A stretch of 41,093 bases of DNA from positions 1 to 41,093 of IMG/VR virus record IMGVR_UViG_3300039308_000010; one strand, written 5' to 3'. The position numbers and the translations under genes are program-made. Of this stretch, positions 14,602 to 21,819 are shown piece after piece. How positions within the stretch are numbered: position 1 is the first letter of the stretch; each line of letters opens with the position of its first letter. The notes beneath the pieces were generated by a model, which saw only the letters and a program-made list of their open reading frames with translations, did not search any database and had not been told where the DNA came from. The stretch is from a virus.

Positions 14602-15177
14602 CTAGTCTATAAGCTTCAACCGGTACGCCAATACCGATAAAGCAGCTTTTCTTGATATTCCCGCCTTTTGTGAAATATTGTCTTTATGATTGCGAAGAGT
14701 GTCTTGAGCGATAGAGAGTAGGTCTGTTATTTCCTTATCTAATAAGCCTAAGCCGATAAGCTTTAAAACATCAATCTCTCTTTTGGTAAGTACTCCATTT
14801 TCTAATTGGATAGAGGCGCAAAGTTTACCTTCATAAGCACACTGGCCACGTCTGCCGCAGTTTACATATTCAGCAGGTTTAATATTTCCATCAGTGCAGA
14901 TATCCGGGCTGTTATCAAAGCCACCGAAGCGGCAGGTGATGTATTGCTTAATTTGGTTGTTTTGGTCAGTGATGTTCCAATCTGCAAGAGCTTTCATAGC
15001 TTTTGGATTAGCAAGCATATCCGACTCAACAGTTTCAAGAACCTCTGTAGGAAATTGATCGAAACTCAACACACTACCTTTATGCAAGCACTTTACTTCA
15101 TTTTCATGAAGAAAGAACTCCACTCCATTATCAATAAGTCCCGGCGGTAGATGCTGATTGTTATCGATTAAATTCAT
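14602..15177 (-). CDS. LuxR-type HTH regulator with a Cys-rich domain
   Basis: Protein of 191 residues. The C-terminal 60 residues are a GerE/LuxR helix-turn-helix: LTKREIDVLKLIGLGLLDKEITDLLSIAQDTLRNHKDNISQKAGI. Upstream lies a Cys-rich segment with Cys82, 94, 107, 113 and 120 (DICTDG, VNCGRRGQCAYEGKLC), which could bind zinc or an iron-sulfur cluster. There is no receiver or autoinducer domain. Second gene of the early operon, coupled by one base to the Cro-like gene. A good candidate for the activator of middle or late transcription; that is inference from position and fold. Confidence 0.8.
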   Translation of the reverse strand: MNLIDNNQHLPPGLIDNGVEFFLHENEVKCLHKGSVLSFDQFPTEVLETVESDMLANPKAMKALADWNITDQNNQIKQYITCRFGGFDNSPDICTDGNIKPAEYVNCGRRGQCAYEGKLCASIQLENGVLTKREIDVLKLIGLGLLDKEITDLLSIAQDTLRNHKDNISQKAGISRKAALSVLAYRLKLID

Positions 15178-15401
15178 TATGCTGTTACTTCTTTTATTTC
15201 TGTTTTAAGTGCCAATATTTCCTGTTTATAATCCTTAATCACAGAAAGAGCCGTCTTGATAATTGTAGGATTATATCGTTTGGGCTCACTCAAAACTTTC
15301 CTGATTGCCTCCTTAGAAGTCCCTGCTTTTTCAGCGATCAACTGGTACCCATTTTCGGGCAGGGCTTTCTTAATCTGTGTTAATTCTCGCTTAGTGATCA
15401 T
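15177..15401 (-). CDS. Cro-like HTH protein (74 aa)
   Basis: First gene of the early operon. The helix-turn-helix lies at about residues 19-40 (QLIAEKAGTSKEAIRKVLSEPK), followed by a short helix and a Lys/Glu-rich coiled tail. Divergent from the repressor gene across a 186-bp control region. By position it should counter the repressor, as Cro does. The ATG at 15401 lies about 70 nt downstream of the early promoter. Confidence 0.75.
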   Translation of the reverse strand: MITKRELTQIKKALPENGYQLIAEKAGTSKEAIRKVLSEPKRYNPTIIKTALSVIKDYKQEILALKTEIKEVTA

Positions 15402-15424
15402 GGCAGTAATGTGTGATTGTCTTT

Positions 15425-15463
15425 GTCCGTTATATGTCCGTTTTTTGTCCTACTTACGTCCGT
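15425..15463. promoter_or_regulatory. Four phased GTCCGT repeats in the early leader
   Basis: GTCCGT starts at 15425, 15436 and 15458, with GTCCTA at 15447: a spacing of exactly 11 bp, one helical turn. They lie in the transcribed leader between the early promoter and the Cro-like gene. Likely operator sites bound by a protein that polymerises along one DNA face, or an RNA-level signal. Confidence 0.65.
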
Positions 15464-15478
15464 CAATTATTATACTGA

Positions 15479-15510
15479 CAAATGTAAGGGAAAGTTACAG
15501 TAAAAAGCAA
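15479..15510 (-). promoter_or_regulatory. Early leftward promoter
   Basis: Minus strand: TTG (15508-15510), 21 nt, TACATTTG (15479-15486), a perfect Bacteroidota -7 element. It should drive the early operon starting with the Cro-like gene. The inverted repeat TGTAA-N7-TTACA (15483-15499) covers the -7 element. Confidence 0.7.
15483..15499. promoter_or_regulatory. Operator-like inverted repeat over the early promoter
   Basis: TGTAA (15483-15487), 7 nt, TTACA (15495-15499). It overlaps the early -7 element. A second, shorter-spaced version, TTAC-N5-GTAA, lies at 15519-15531. These are likely binding sites of the CI-like or Cro-like protein. Confidence 0.5.
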
Positions 15511-15575
15511 TAATTATTTACCAATTGTAAGTAAATCCCCTTTCTTCTGTCAACAGTAGCTGAAAGTCAGGCAAT

Positions 15576-15583
15576 TAATTTTG
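15576..15583 (+). promoter_or_regulatory. Repressor promoter -7 element
   Basis: TAATTTTG, a perfect TAnnTTTG, ending 4 nt before the ATG at 15588. The transcript should be leaderless, as for the lambda repressor gene from PRM. No clear -33 is seen, so activation may be needed. Confidence 0.6.
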
Positions 15584-15587
15584 CATT

Positions 15588-15989
15588 ATGTCAAGAATAA
15601 AGGAGGAAAGTCTGGGGGAAATCATTAAAAAAGCAATAGAAAAAAGCGGATTAAAGCAGTCTGTTATTGCTGATAGGATGGGTCTAAAAAGACAAACAAT
15701 CAACCAGATAGATAGGAAGAAAACCTTTGACATAGAGTTTCTCCAAAAGTTAAAAGATGCTTCTGGCTTAGATTTTACTAATTATGTATTTGGCGAATCT
15801 AAATCATATCCTAACTCTGAAGACCAAAACCTTGCTCTATTCAGGGACTCAGCTACTGACACTAGTCAATTAGTTGAAATGTCCTTGTCAATAAGAATAA
15901 AAGCAGAACCTGCTTATGTAAATAAAATGGGTGAGTTAATCATTGCTGTTAAGAAAGAAGCTGCCAAGCTTGGATTTACTATAAACTAA
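15588..15989 (+). CDS. CI-like XRE-family repressor
   Basis: Protein of 133 residues. An XRE helix-turn-helix covers about residues 10-60: IKKAIEKSGLKQSVIADRMGLKRQTINQIDRKKTFDIEFLQKLKDASGL. The C-terminal half is helical and has no LexA-type peptidase motif, so induction would not be by RecA-stimulated self-cleavage. Divergent from the Cro-like gene over an operator region, and first gene of the operon with the 77-residue protein and the TIR gene. It should maintain lysogeny. Confidence 0.85.
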   Translation: MSRIKEESLGEIIKKAIEKSGLKQSVIADRMGLKRQTINQIDRKKTFDIEFLQKLKDASGLDFTNYVFGESKSYPNSEDQNLALFRDSATDTSQLVEMSLSIRIKAEPAYVNKMGELIIAVKKEAAKLGFTIN

Positions 15990-15999
15990 AGCCTCAATT

Positions 16000-16233
16000 A
16001 TGAAATCAAATGAAAATATTGGAATAGGTGACGTTGTACGCCATCTGCTTTTTCGCTCTCCCATCTACATCTTAAACTATGATGATGAAACAGGAGACCT
16101 CACCGGCCGCTATCGGTTAGACGATGGTGAGCTAGTGACCGGGGAGTTCAAGTACTACGAATTAGAAGTGATTTCGAAAGAGGAACAAGAGCATATAGAA
16201 AACCAGTATCTCCTACTTTATCCGGGATTGTAA
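16000..16233 (+). CDS. Small protein in the repressor operon (77 aa)
   Basis: Acidic beta-rich protein. IGIGDVVRHLLFRSPIYILNYDDETGDLTGRYRL with a strand at FKYYELEVI resembles the small YodC/DUF2158-type fold, judged by eye only. Ten nt after the repressor stop and 12 nt before the TIR gene, so co-transcribed with both. It could be a modulator, sensor or partner of the TIR protein; nothing in the sequence proves it. Confidence 0.7.
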   Translation: MKSNENIGIGDVVRHLLFRSPIYILNYDDETGDLTGRYRLDDGELVTGEFKYYELEVISKEEQEHIENQYLLLYPGL

Positions 16234-16245
16234 AATAGCCTACCT

Positions 16246-17118
16246 ATGAAAGTATTTTTAAGTTGGTCAGGAACCAGAAGTCTTTATATAGCAGAGACTT
16301 TAAAGGTTTGGTTGGAAGAAGTGCTACAAGCAACTGAACCTTGGATTTCTAAGGACATCGATAAAGGGAAAAGATGGAGTGCTGAAATTGCTAAGAGCTT
16401 GAAAGAGTCAAAAATTGGTATCATTTGTCTTACTGAAGATAATTTGAAATCAGAATGGATCAATTTCGAAGCAGGCGCAATATCCAATACTGAAGGAGCT
16501 TACGTTTGTACCTTCCTTTATGGTTTGTCTGCTACGGAAGTTAAGCCTCCTCTTTCTGAATTTCAGGCTACAAAATTTGAAAAGGATGATGTCTTAAAAT
16601 TGTTAATGACTATAAACGGAATCATAGGTGAGGTGTCTGGAAAGTCAATATCAGAAACAAATCTTTGTAGCGTGTTTGAAAAGAATTGGAGTTATCTCGT
16701 CGAGGGTCTGTCGAAAACTCCACCGTTGACCGCTCCCAAAAATTTAAAACGCACATCTGAAGATATACTTGAAGAAGTTCTTCAAAATACTCGAAGTATA
16801 TTGAATTGGCAGGACATGTTTCGAGAGCGACGAATTGAAAAAAGTCATCCACGTGAACTTATAAGTCCAAAGACATATGAGTTGATTAAAGTTTTAGCCC
16901 TCGACTACATCAGCTCTCATCAAATATCATCTCCGGAGCTAATAAGCCGCATGGCTGACGTAATAAGATTTGTCAAATATAAATTGAAGTTTCAGGGAGA
17001 GGAAGTTTCCAGTGATATACTAGAAGCAATACTAGTCCAAATGCTGAAGCAGGCTAGAACTGAAAAGACTGGAATTACTTTTCCTGCAACTATTGAAGAT
17101 GTTATTCGAGACCGCTAA
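16246..17118 (+). CDS. TIR-domain protein, candidate prophage anti-phage effector
   Basis: Protein of 290 residues. Residues 1-150 are a bacterial TIR (TIR_2-like) domain: the first strand MKVFLSWSG, a helix with LYIAETLKVWLEEVL, the loop SKDIDKGKRW, then KIGIICLTEDNL and WINFEAGAIS with Glu75 in the place of the catalytic glutamate. Such domains in bacteria cleave NAD+ or make cyclic ADP-ribose signals in defence systems. The C-terminal 130 residues are helical and unrecognised; they may sense the trigger or oligomerise. It lies in the repressor operon ahead of the integrase gene, so it should be made in the lysogen. No Thoeris ThsA-type partner is nearby. The domain is clear; the defence role is inference. 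Confidence 0.85.
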   Translation: MKVFLSWSGTRSLYIAETLKVWLEEVLQATEPWISKDIDKGKRWSAEIAKSLKESKIGIICLTEDNLKSEWINFEAGAISNTEGAYVCTFLYGLSATEVKPPLSEFQATKFEKDDVLKLLMTINGIIGEVSGKSISETNLCSVFEKNWSYLVEGLSKTPPLTAPKNLKRTSEDILEEVLQNTRSILNWQDMFRERRIEKSHPRELISPKTYELIKVLALDYISSHQISSPELISRMADVIRFVKYKLKFQGEEVSSDILEAILVQMLKQARTEKTGITFPATIEDVIRDR

Positions 17119-17267
17119 AACTTGAGATAGTTTAATTGGAATTATTAAAACGAACGGAGAATGTTAGCACAATGTTTCAACATAGTTTTTTAAGTAATTG
17201 AAAATAAGGCAGTAATAGGGATTTGGGTCACCCGGCCCAAGGTACTGGAATTACAAACCCAAACTTA

Positions 17268-17300
17268 AAAGGGGCTTTACAAGCGAAATAAAGCCCCTTT
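17268..17300 (+). terminator. Strong terminator after the TIR gene
   Basis: AAAGGGGCTTTA (17268-17279) pairs perfectly over 12 bp with TAAAGCCCCTTT (17289-17300), and TTT follows. It isolates the repressor-TIR operon from the integrase gene and lies inside the presumed attP region. Confidence 0.85.
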
Positions 17301-17302
17301 TT

Positions 17303-17323
17303 TGCACCCCTAGTACTGCTACG
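17303..17323 (+). repeat. Dispersed motif, copy D
   Basis: After an initial T it reads GCACCCCTAGTACTGCTACG, matching copy A in 15 or 16 of 20 positions. It lies just after the terminator and about 40 nt before the integrase start, as copy A lies about 50 nt before the KilA-N start. Confidence 0.45.
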
Positions 17324-17364
17324 TTTCAACATTGTGTCAACACAATTTAAATGGAAGCAGCATC

Positions 17365-18543
17365 ATGTATAGCTACTCGGTAAAGCTGGTGGTCAATCAG
17401 CAAAGGATAAAGACGAATGCGCTTTGTTCACTCTATTTACGTGTCATTATTAATCGCGTTAAAATTCAATTGCATTTGGGTATAAGCTGGCCTTATCAGT
17501 TTATCGATGTAAAGAATGGCAGAATACTTCCGCGCAACCGATCTGATAAGGATTTTAGAGATTATGAGATGATCATCTCCACGGAAATAGGGAAGGTGAA
17601 CGAAATCTTTAAGATTTATCGGCTTCAGGATAAATTACTCTCACCGGAGCAATTCAGAAAGGAATTACAATATTTTTCTAGAAGGAAGGATCTTATCGCG
17701 TACATGCGTCAAGAACTTGATGATCGATTTAAGGATAAGCAGATTGTTAAGCGTACCTGGAAGAATCACAATACTACCATTAATCGCCTGGAAGAGTTCA
17801 AATCATCTGTTCCCTTCTTTAGTGTTGACTCGAAATTCTTGAATAAGTTCTGCAAGTGGCTGGAAAGTGAGCACAATAACGATACTCTAACGGTATGGTC
17901 TCGGATCAAGGATATCAAATACTACCTGCATAAAGCCAGAGAAGAAGGAATTGGAGTCAATGCTGACTTTGAGAAGTTCACATACTCAACAGGGGTAGCA
18001 AGGCCAGTATTTATTGAAGATTCGGAAATCAAGACGCTAATTCAATTACTGAAAAGCGGAACTTTAACAGGAACCCAAACCAAAACGTTAAGAGCATTCC
18101 TTTTCTCTTGCTTTACCTCTTTAAGAATTAGCGATGTGTTTAGGGCAAATTGGGGATGGGTAAACATGAAAAACGAAATGATATTTCTTCCATGGAAGAC
18201 TCGAAAGTTCGGAAGGCTTTTAACCGTCCCGCTAAGTGAAACTGCAATTCGATTTATAGATAAGAAGAAAGGGCATTTTTTTGAGCTACCGACAGAGCAG
18301 GAGATGAACCGAAGCCTGAAGGAGATAGCTGCAAAGGCAGGAATCAAAGTACACTTAACTTTCCATGTAAGCCGCCATACTTTTGCAACGCACTTCTATC
18401 GAAATACAAAAGATATTCTAACCCTCAGCAAAATTCTAGGCCATAGTAAAATACAAACCACGATGATTTACGCTCACATTAACGATGAGGATAAACTAAC
18501 AGGCATGCAGAAATTTGAAAAGATGATGTTGGAGATGTTATAA
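17365..18543 (+). CDS. int: Tyrosine integrase
   Basis: 392 residues from the ATG at 17365 (MYSYSVKLV); the frame extends to a TTG at 17332 inside the attP repeat, so I start at the ATG. The N-terminal part has the arm-type and SAM-like core-binding domains of Bacteroidota integrases (residues about 1-200). The catalytic residues are visible: Arg254 in TSLRISD, His334-x-x-Arg337 in HVSRHTF, His360 in LGHSKIQTT and the nucleophile Tyr369 in MIYAH. It integrates and, with an excisionase, excises the prophage. No excisionase gene is recognised; one of the small early genes may fill that role. Confidence 0.93.
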   Translation: MYSYSVKLVVNQQRIKTNALCSLYLRVIINRVKIQLHLGISWPYQFIDVKNGRILPRNRSDKDFRDYEMIISTEIGKVNEIFKIYRLQDKLLSPEQFRKELQYFSRRKDLIAYMRQELDDRFKDKQIVKRTWKNHNTTINRLEEFKSSVPFFSVDSKFLNKFCKWLESEHNNDTLTVWSRIKDIKYYLHKAREEGIGVNADFEKFTYSTGVARPVFIEDSEIKTLIQLLKSGTLTGTQTKTLRAFLFSCFTSLRISDVFRANWGWVNMKNEMIFLPWKTRKFGRLLTVPLSETAIRFIDKKKGHFFELPTEQEMNRSLKEIAAKAGIKVHLTFHVSRHTFATHFYRNTKDILTLSKILGHSKIQTTMIYAHINDEDKLTGMQKFEKMMLEML

Positions 18544-18549
18544 AAGAAA

Positions 18550-18569
18550 AAGCCCTTTGGCGAGGGCTT
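18550..18569 (+). terminator. Terminator after integrase
   Basis: AAGCCC pairs with GGGCTT around an 8-nt loop, followed by CTTGTTT. It begins 7 nt after the integrase stop codon. Confidence 0.7.
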
Positions 18570-18648
18570 CTTGTTTCTGCGGTTAGGCAGCGTAGGGGTT
18601 ATTTATTTATGTTGATGTACAAAGATGAGTATAACCGAAAACTGCCGC

Positions 18649-18668
18649 AATCGCACTTAAGTGTGATT
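18649..18668. other. Near-perfect 20-bp palindrome
   Basis: AATCGCACTTAAGTGTGATT has one mismatched pair that would be a wobble pair in RNA. It overlaps the stop codon of the secreted moron gene. No T run follows, so it may be a protein-binding site instead of a terminator. Confidence 0.35.
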
Positions 18669-19152
18669 ATACTTTTTGATCTACTAAACAGTTGAACCAG
18701 TCGAAGTATTTTTGTTGGTCAAAATCCTTTAAGGCAATATCATAGATGTAAAGTCTAGCATCTGTTATTTTATTCTTCTTGAGTTCCAAAACATGTTCAG
18801 GTTTTAGTTCGACAAAGGTGCTAGCAACGTAACTAGAGGAACTGTAACGACTCTTGTTTACATTTATTTCTACTTTGGCATTCTCCCAGTTTAGTACTTT
18901 CCCGTCAGCTAATAATAGCTTTAATCCGGTCTTTCCAATGTTAATTGTCGAAGCTGGAGCTTCAATTCTTAAGTAGATGTGTTCTTCACCAGACTCAATT
19001 TTCCTCAAAAAGACTAAGTTTTCTACTACCGGTGTGTTTATTCTGGTAGTTTTTTCAAATTTGTCAAATTCTGTTTTCAGAAAACCTTCGCATTGAGAAA
19101 AGCTGTTTAGATAGAGTAGACCAGTAATGATTGTGAGTAATAGTTTTTTCAT
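18667..19152 (-). CDS. Secreted moron protein
   Basis: 161 residues with an N-terminal signal peptide (MKKLLLTIITGLLYLNSFSQ; hydrophobic core at 4-17), cleaved about residue 20. The mature part is mixed alpha/beta with a Lys/Ser-rich middle (NVNKSRYSSSSYVASTF) and a C-terminal FDQQKYFDWFNCLV. Two Cys could form a disulfide. A terminator isolates it from the tail operon, and it has a plausible promoter of its own (TAAATTTA on the minus strand), so it looks like a moron expressed independently. A periplasmic host-altering role is plausible; no family recognised. Confidence 0.75.
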   Translation of the reverse strand: MKKLLLTIITGLLYLNSFSQCEGFLKTEFDKFEKTTRINTPVVENLVFLRKIESGEEHIYLRIEAPASTINIGKTGLKLLLADGKVLNWENAKVEINVNKSRYSSSSYVASTFVELKPEHVLELKKNKITDARLYIYDIALKDFDQQKYFDWFNCLVDQKV

Positions 19153-19208
19153 TAAAAAGTTAAGTTAAATTTATGTGAGCCTTTATACGGAAAACTCCCA
19201 TAAAAGTT

Positions 19209-19230
19209 AAAAGGGAATTACTTCCCTTTT
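19209..19230 (-). terminator. Terminator of the tail operon
   Basis: AAAAGGGAA, loop TTAC, TTCCCTTTT: a perfect 9-bp stem. On the minus strand the loop is GTAA. It overlaps the tape measure stop codon. Confidence 0.8.
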
Positions 19231-21817
19231 ATACGCTCTGACTCTGAAATGCCATCTGTCTTTTCTTTTGCTCGTCTTCAAAGGTGTTAAAGTTAAATTC
19301 AATTCCCTTTTCGTTTGCTTGCCTCTGAGCCTCTATCAATTCTTCCATTAATTCTTCCATTCGTGTTAGAGGAACATTAAGCTGAGTAGGAGAGGAACTT
19401 GTTGATTTCGATGCCACGGATGGTAACACCCCGCCTGTTCTATAGTGCCTTTCCGCTCTGCCTATTGCTGCGGAGTCAAGAGATACTCCTGCTCCTCCTT
19501 TTCGCTGAGAACTGTAAAGGAGAGCATCGATAGTTTCTTTATTGTTGGCGTAGGTAGATTTGCTTAAGATTGGTTCGCCTCCTTCAATTTCACCAACCAC
19601 CGCGCCGGTTAAATTATTCACCAGGGAAATACCTCCCTGGCTGTGTGAAGGTCCAACTGGTGCGAAGCCTCCTAATGCGTATTCTTTTCCGCTTTTACCA
19701 CTTGATTTTGCTTCTTTAATTCCCTGAGCAACAATTGTTGCAATTGAAATGCCTGCTCTTACTTTGGCAGTTGTGGCTAATCCGGTAGCAACGGCAACTC
19801 CACCAGGAATAGCTGAGTAAGCGGCATAATAACCAGCAATCTCTTTTTGAGTGTTCATGATTACTTGTGAGATGGCAATGGCTTTCTCTGCAATAAGTAA
19901 AGCTTTGAATGCTGCACCTCGTTGATTCACCAATCCTTTTAACAGACTCACCCCGGCAGACATATTTTCTAAGGTAGCTTCCTCAATAGCTGCTTCACCT
20001 TCTGCAAGTTGTTGCCTCTGGTCTAGCTCTTTTTGCTTTTGTTCTAGCTTCCGCGCTGAAAGTGATTTTTGGTATTCAAGGGAAGACTCGCCATAAGCTT
20101 CTGATAGGGTTTGAAGAGCAATTAATCGCTCAGTTTCAAGATCGTATTCTAATGTATCAAATTCCTCTTGAGACAGTTCGCCATTCGCTAGTTTGTCCTG
20201 ATTTTCTAAACTCCTGCTATCAAAACCATCGTTGATAATTGCTTCTCCTTTATCAAATTCTTCTTTCTGTTCCTTTTGTGCTCGTTCTCGCTGTTTTTTG
20301 GATTCTTCACCCGTTGCAAATTGTGTTTCCCCTGCCTTTAAAGTTTCAAATATCCTAAGAGAAGCAGCATCTTTAAAAGCTTTCGCTTTCGCTATTAATG
20401 GATTGTACTTTTGGTCAATCTCCGCCAACTTTCTGTCGAGGCCATCTAAGCCAACCAAACTAAAATCTTGCTGCATCTCAGCAGCGAGTTTTTTCAAATT
20501 CTCTTTTTCTTTTTCAAGTTGGTCAGCAATTCGTTTCGCCTCTTTTTCGCGCTCCTTTTGCCGATGCTCAGCTTCTTCATTCGCCTTCTGCTTAGCAATT
20601 CGTAGCTTTTCGTCTTCCGCCTTTTTCTTGATTGTAACCTCCTGCTTTTGGAAGTCTTCGTACGCCGCTAGTGTCTTTTTTGCAATTTCATATCGGTCCT
20701 TAAGCCTCTGATTAGATTCAGGATCATCATTTGGATTCATAGCAGCAATTCGCTTTTCATAATTTTTAATCATGATTTGCGTAGTCTCAATTTCATCCTT
20801 ACGTTGCTGTTCGTTCATCTGCCTGAATTTTGCAACGTTACCAGTAGCAATTTTGTCCATTTCTTCGCCGACCCGCTGCTCGGTGCTTTTGATTGCATTG
20901 TTAAGCCAATCAAGATATCCGCCAATAGCAGAAACCGCATCATAGATAACTCCACCGGTTTTAGAACCCATTGTTGCAAGAAGCTGATCCCAAGAGTCAG
21001 ATAGGTTGCTAATCTTACCGCCCAGAGTAGCACTTGTTTTAGCTGTGGAACCAGCAACACCATCTAATTCTCCGAATGCAAGTACTGCCTGTTGTATGGC
21101 ATCTTCCGAATTTTTAACCTCTTTTGTGATTCCTTTGAAAGAAAGCGATACTTTATCTCCATTCTTACTTGCTTGTATCCCGAATTCCTTCAAACGTTCA
21201 AATTCTCCGGTTCCAGCATCCAGAACAGCTTCGGTTAATTGCTTAAAGTCTTTACCCTGAGACGCTGCCAAATCTCCCATCTTTTGCATCTCCTCCATCG
21301 AAGGCTGAAATCCACGGTTAACAAGCTGCACATAGCTTTCGGTTAATTCATCGAGAGCAAATGGAGTTGTTTTAGCAAACTCTCTAAGCTCAGAAAGAGC
21401 TCTGTTGGCTGCACCCTGAGAACCTAGTGTATTTTCGAGAACTGCTGCAAATCTTTCGTATTTGGTATAAGTGTTTACCACCTCCATTCCGAAATCTTTT
21501 ATCATGCCTATACCTTGCTGGATAGCGCCACCAGCAATAACGCCCTTCGCAATATCTTTCCAGTTCGATTGGAATTTCTTTCCTTCATCTGAAAGGCCGT
21601 TCATTTCTTTTTTGGCCTCATTCAAGGCTCCCTTCAGCGTTTTTATTGCATCGGCCTTTTGTTTGTAAAGAGTCGGATTATCCGCTTTATGCATGTTCCG
21701 GATCTCGGATTCATACTTGCGAATACTGTCTGAAAGTTCCTTAACAGAAGTTTTCGCTTGTTGGCCATTAATAACCAGATTCAATACTGCTTTTTCGTCG
21801 GTTCTTGTTTTTGCCAT
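19229..21817 (-). CDS. Tail tape measure protein
   Basis: 862 residues. The N-terminus is helical with heptads (SVKELSDSIRKYESEIRNM). Residues about 125-290 match the conserved tape measure domain (FAAVLENTLGSQGAANRALSELREFAKTTPFALDELTESYVQL ... SLSFKGI). A long Lys/Glu-rich coiled coil spans about 390-470, and hydrophobic Ala/Gly-rich helices follow at about 630-700. The length of the tail is set by such proteins; at the usual 1.5 angstrom per residue this predicts a tail of about 130 nm. Last gene of the tail operon. Confidence 0.92.
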   Translation of the reverse strand: MAKTRTDEKAVLNLVINGQQAKTSVKELSDSIRKYESEIRNMHKADNPTLYKQKADAIKTLKGALNEAKKEMNGLSDEGKKFQSNWKDIAKGVIAGGAIQQGIGMIKDFGMEVVNTYTKYERFAAVLENTLGSQGAANRALSELREFAKTTPFALDELTESYVQLVNRGFQPSMEEMQKMGDLAASQGKDFKQLTEAVLDAGTGEFERLKEFGIQASKNGDKVSLSFKGITKEVKNSEDAIQQAVLAFGELDGVAGSTAKTSATLGGKISNLSDSWDQLLATMGSKTGGVIYDAVSAIGGYLDWLNNAIKSTEQRVGEEMDKIATGNVAKFRQMNEQQRKDEIETTQIMIKNYEKRIAAMNPNDDPESNQRLKDRYEIAKKTLAAYEDFQKQEVTIKKKAEDEKLRIAKQKANEEAEHRQKEREKEAKRIADQLEKEKENLKKLAAEMQQDFSLVGLDGLDRKLAEIDQKYNPLIAKAKAFKDAASLRIFETLKAGETQFATGEESKKQRERAQKEQKEEFDKGEAIINDGFDSRSLENQDKLANGELSQEEFDTLEYDLETERLIALQTLSEAYGESSLEYQKSLSARKLEQKQKELDQRQQLAEGEAAIEEATLENMSAGVSLLKGLVNQRGAAFKALLIAEKAIAISQVIMNTQKEIAGYYAAYSAIPGGVAVATGLATTAKVRAGISIATIVAQGIKEAKSSGKSGKEYALGGFAPVGPSHSQGGISLVNNLTGAVVGEIEGGEPILSKSTYANNKETIDALLYSSQRKGGAGVSLDSAAIGRAERHYRTGGVLPSVASKSTSSSPTQLNVPLTRMEELMEELIEAQRQANEKGIEFNFNTFEDEQKKRQMAFQSQSV

Positions 21818-21819
21818 GA

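Larger units (their letters stand above)
17174..17345. other. Probable attP region
   Basis: Non-coding stretch between the TIR gene and integrase. GTTTCAACAT occurs at 17174-17183 and again at 17323-17332; each is part of an inverted repeat (ATGTT/AACAT; TTGTGT-CA-ACACAA at 17332-17345). Such repeats flanking a central segment look like integrase arm sites. The core is not identified; a hairpin TTGGG/CCCAA lies at 17223-17240. Placement next to int supports attP. Confidence 0.45.

Noticed and set aside
17119-17364. A tRNA fragment marking the attachment core
   Set aside because: No segment folds as a tRNA 3' half with a T-loop, so the core was left undefined.
20232-20711. A plus-strand frame of 159 residues
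   Set aside because: Antisense of the tape measure coiled coil; the Ser/Phe/Cys-rich product is typical of the reverse of Lys/Glu-rich helices.
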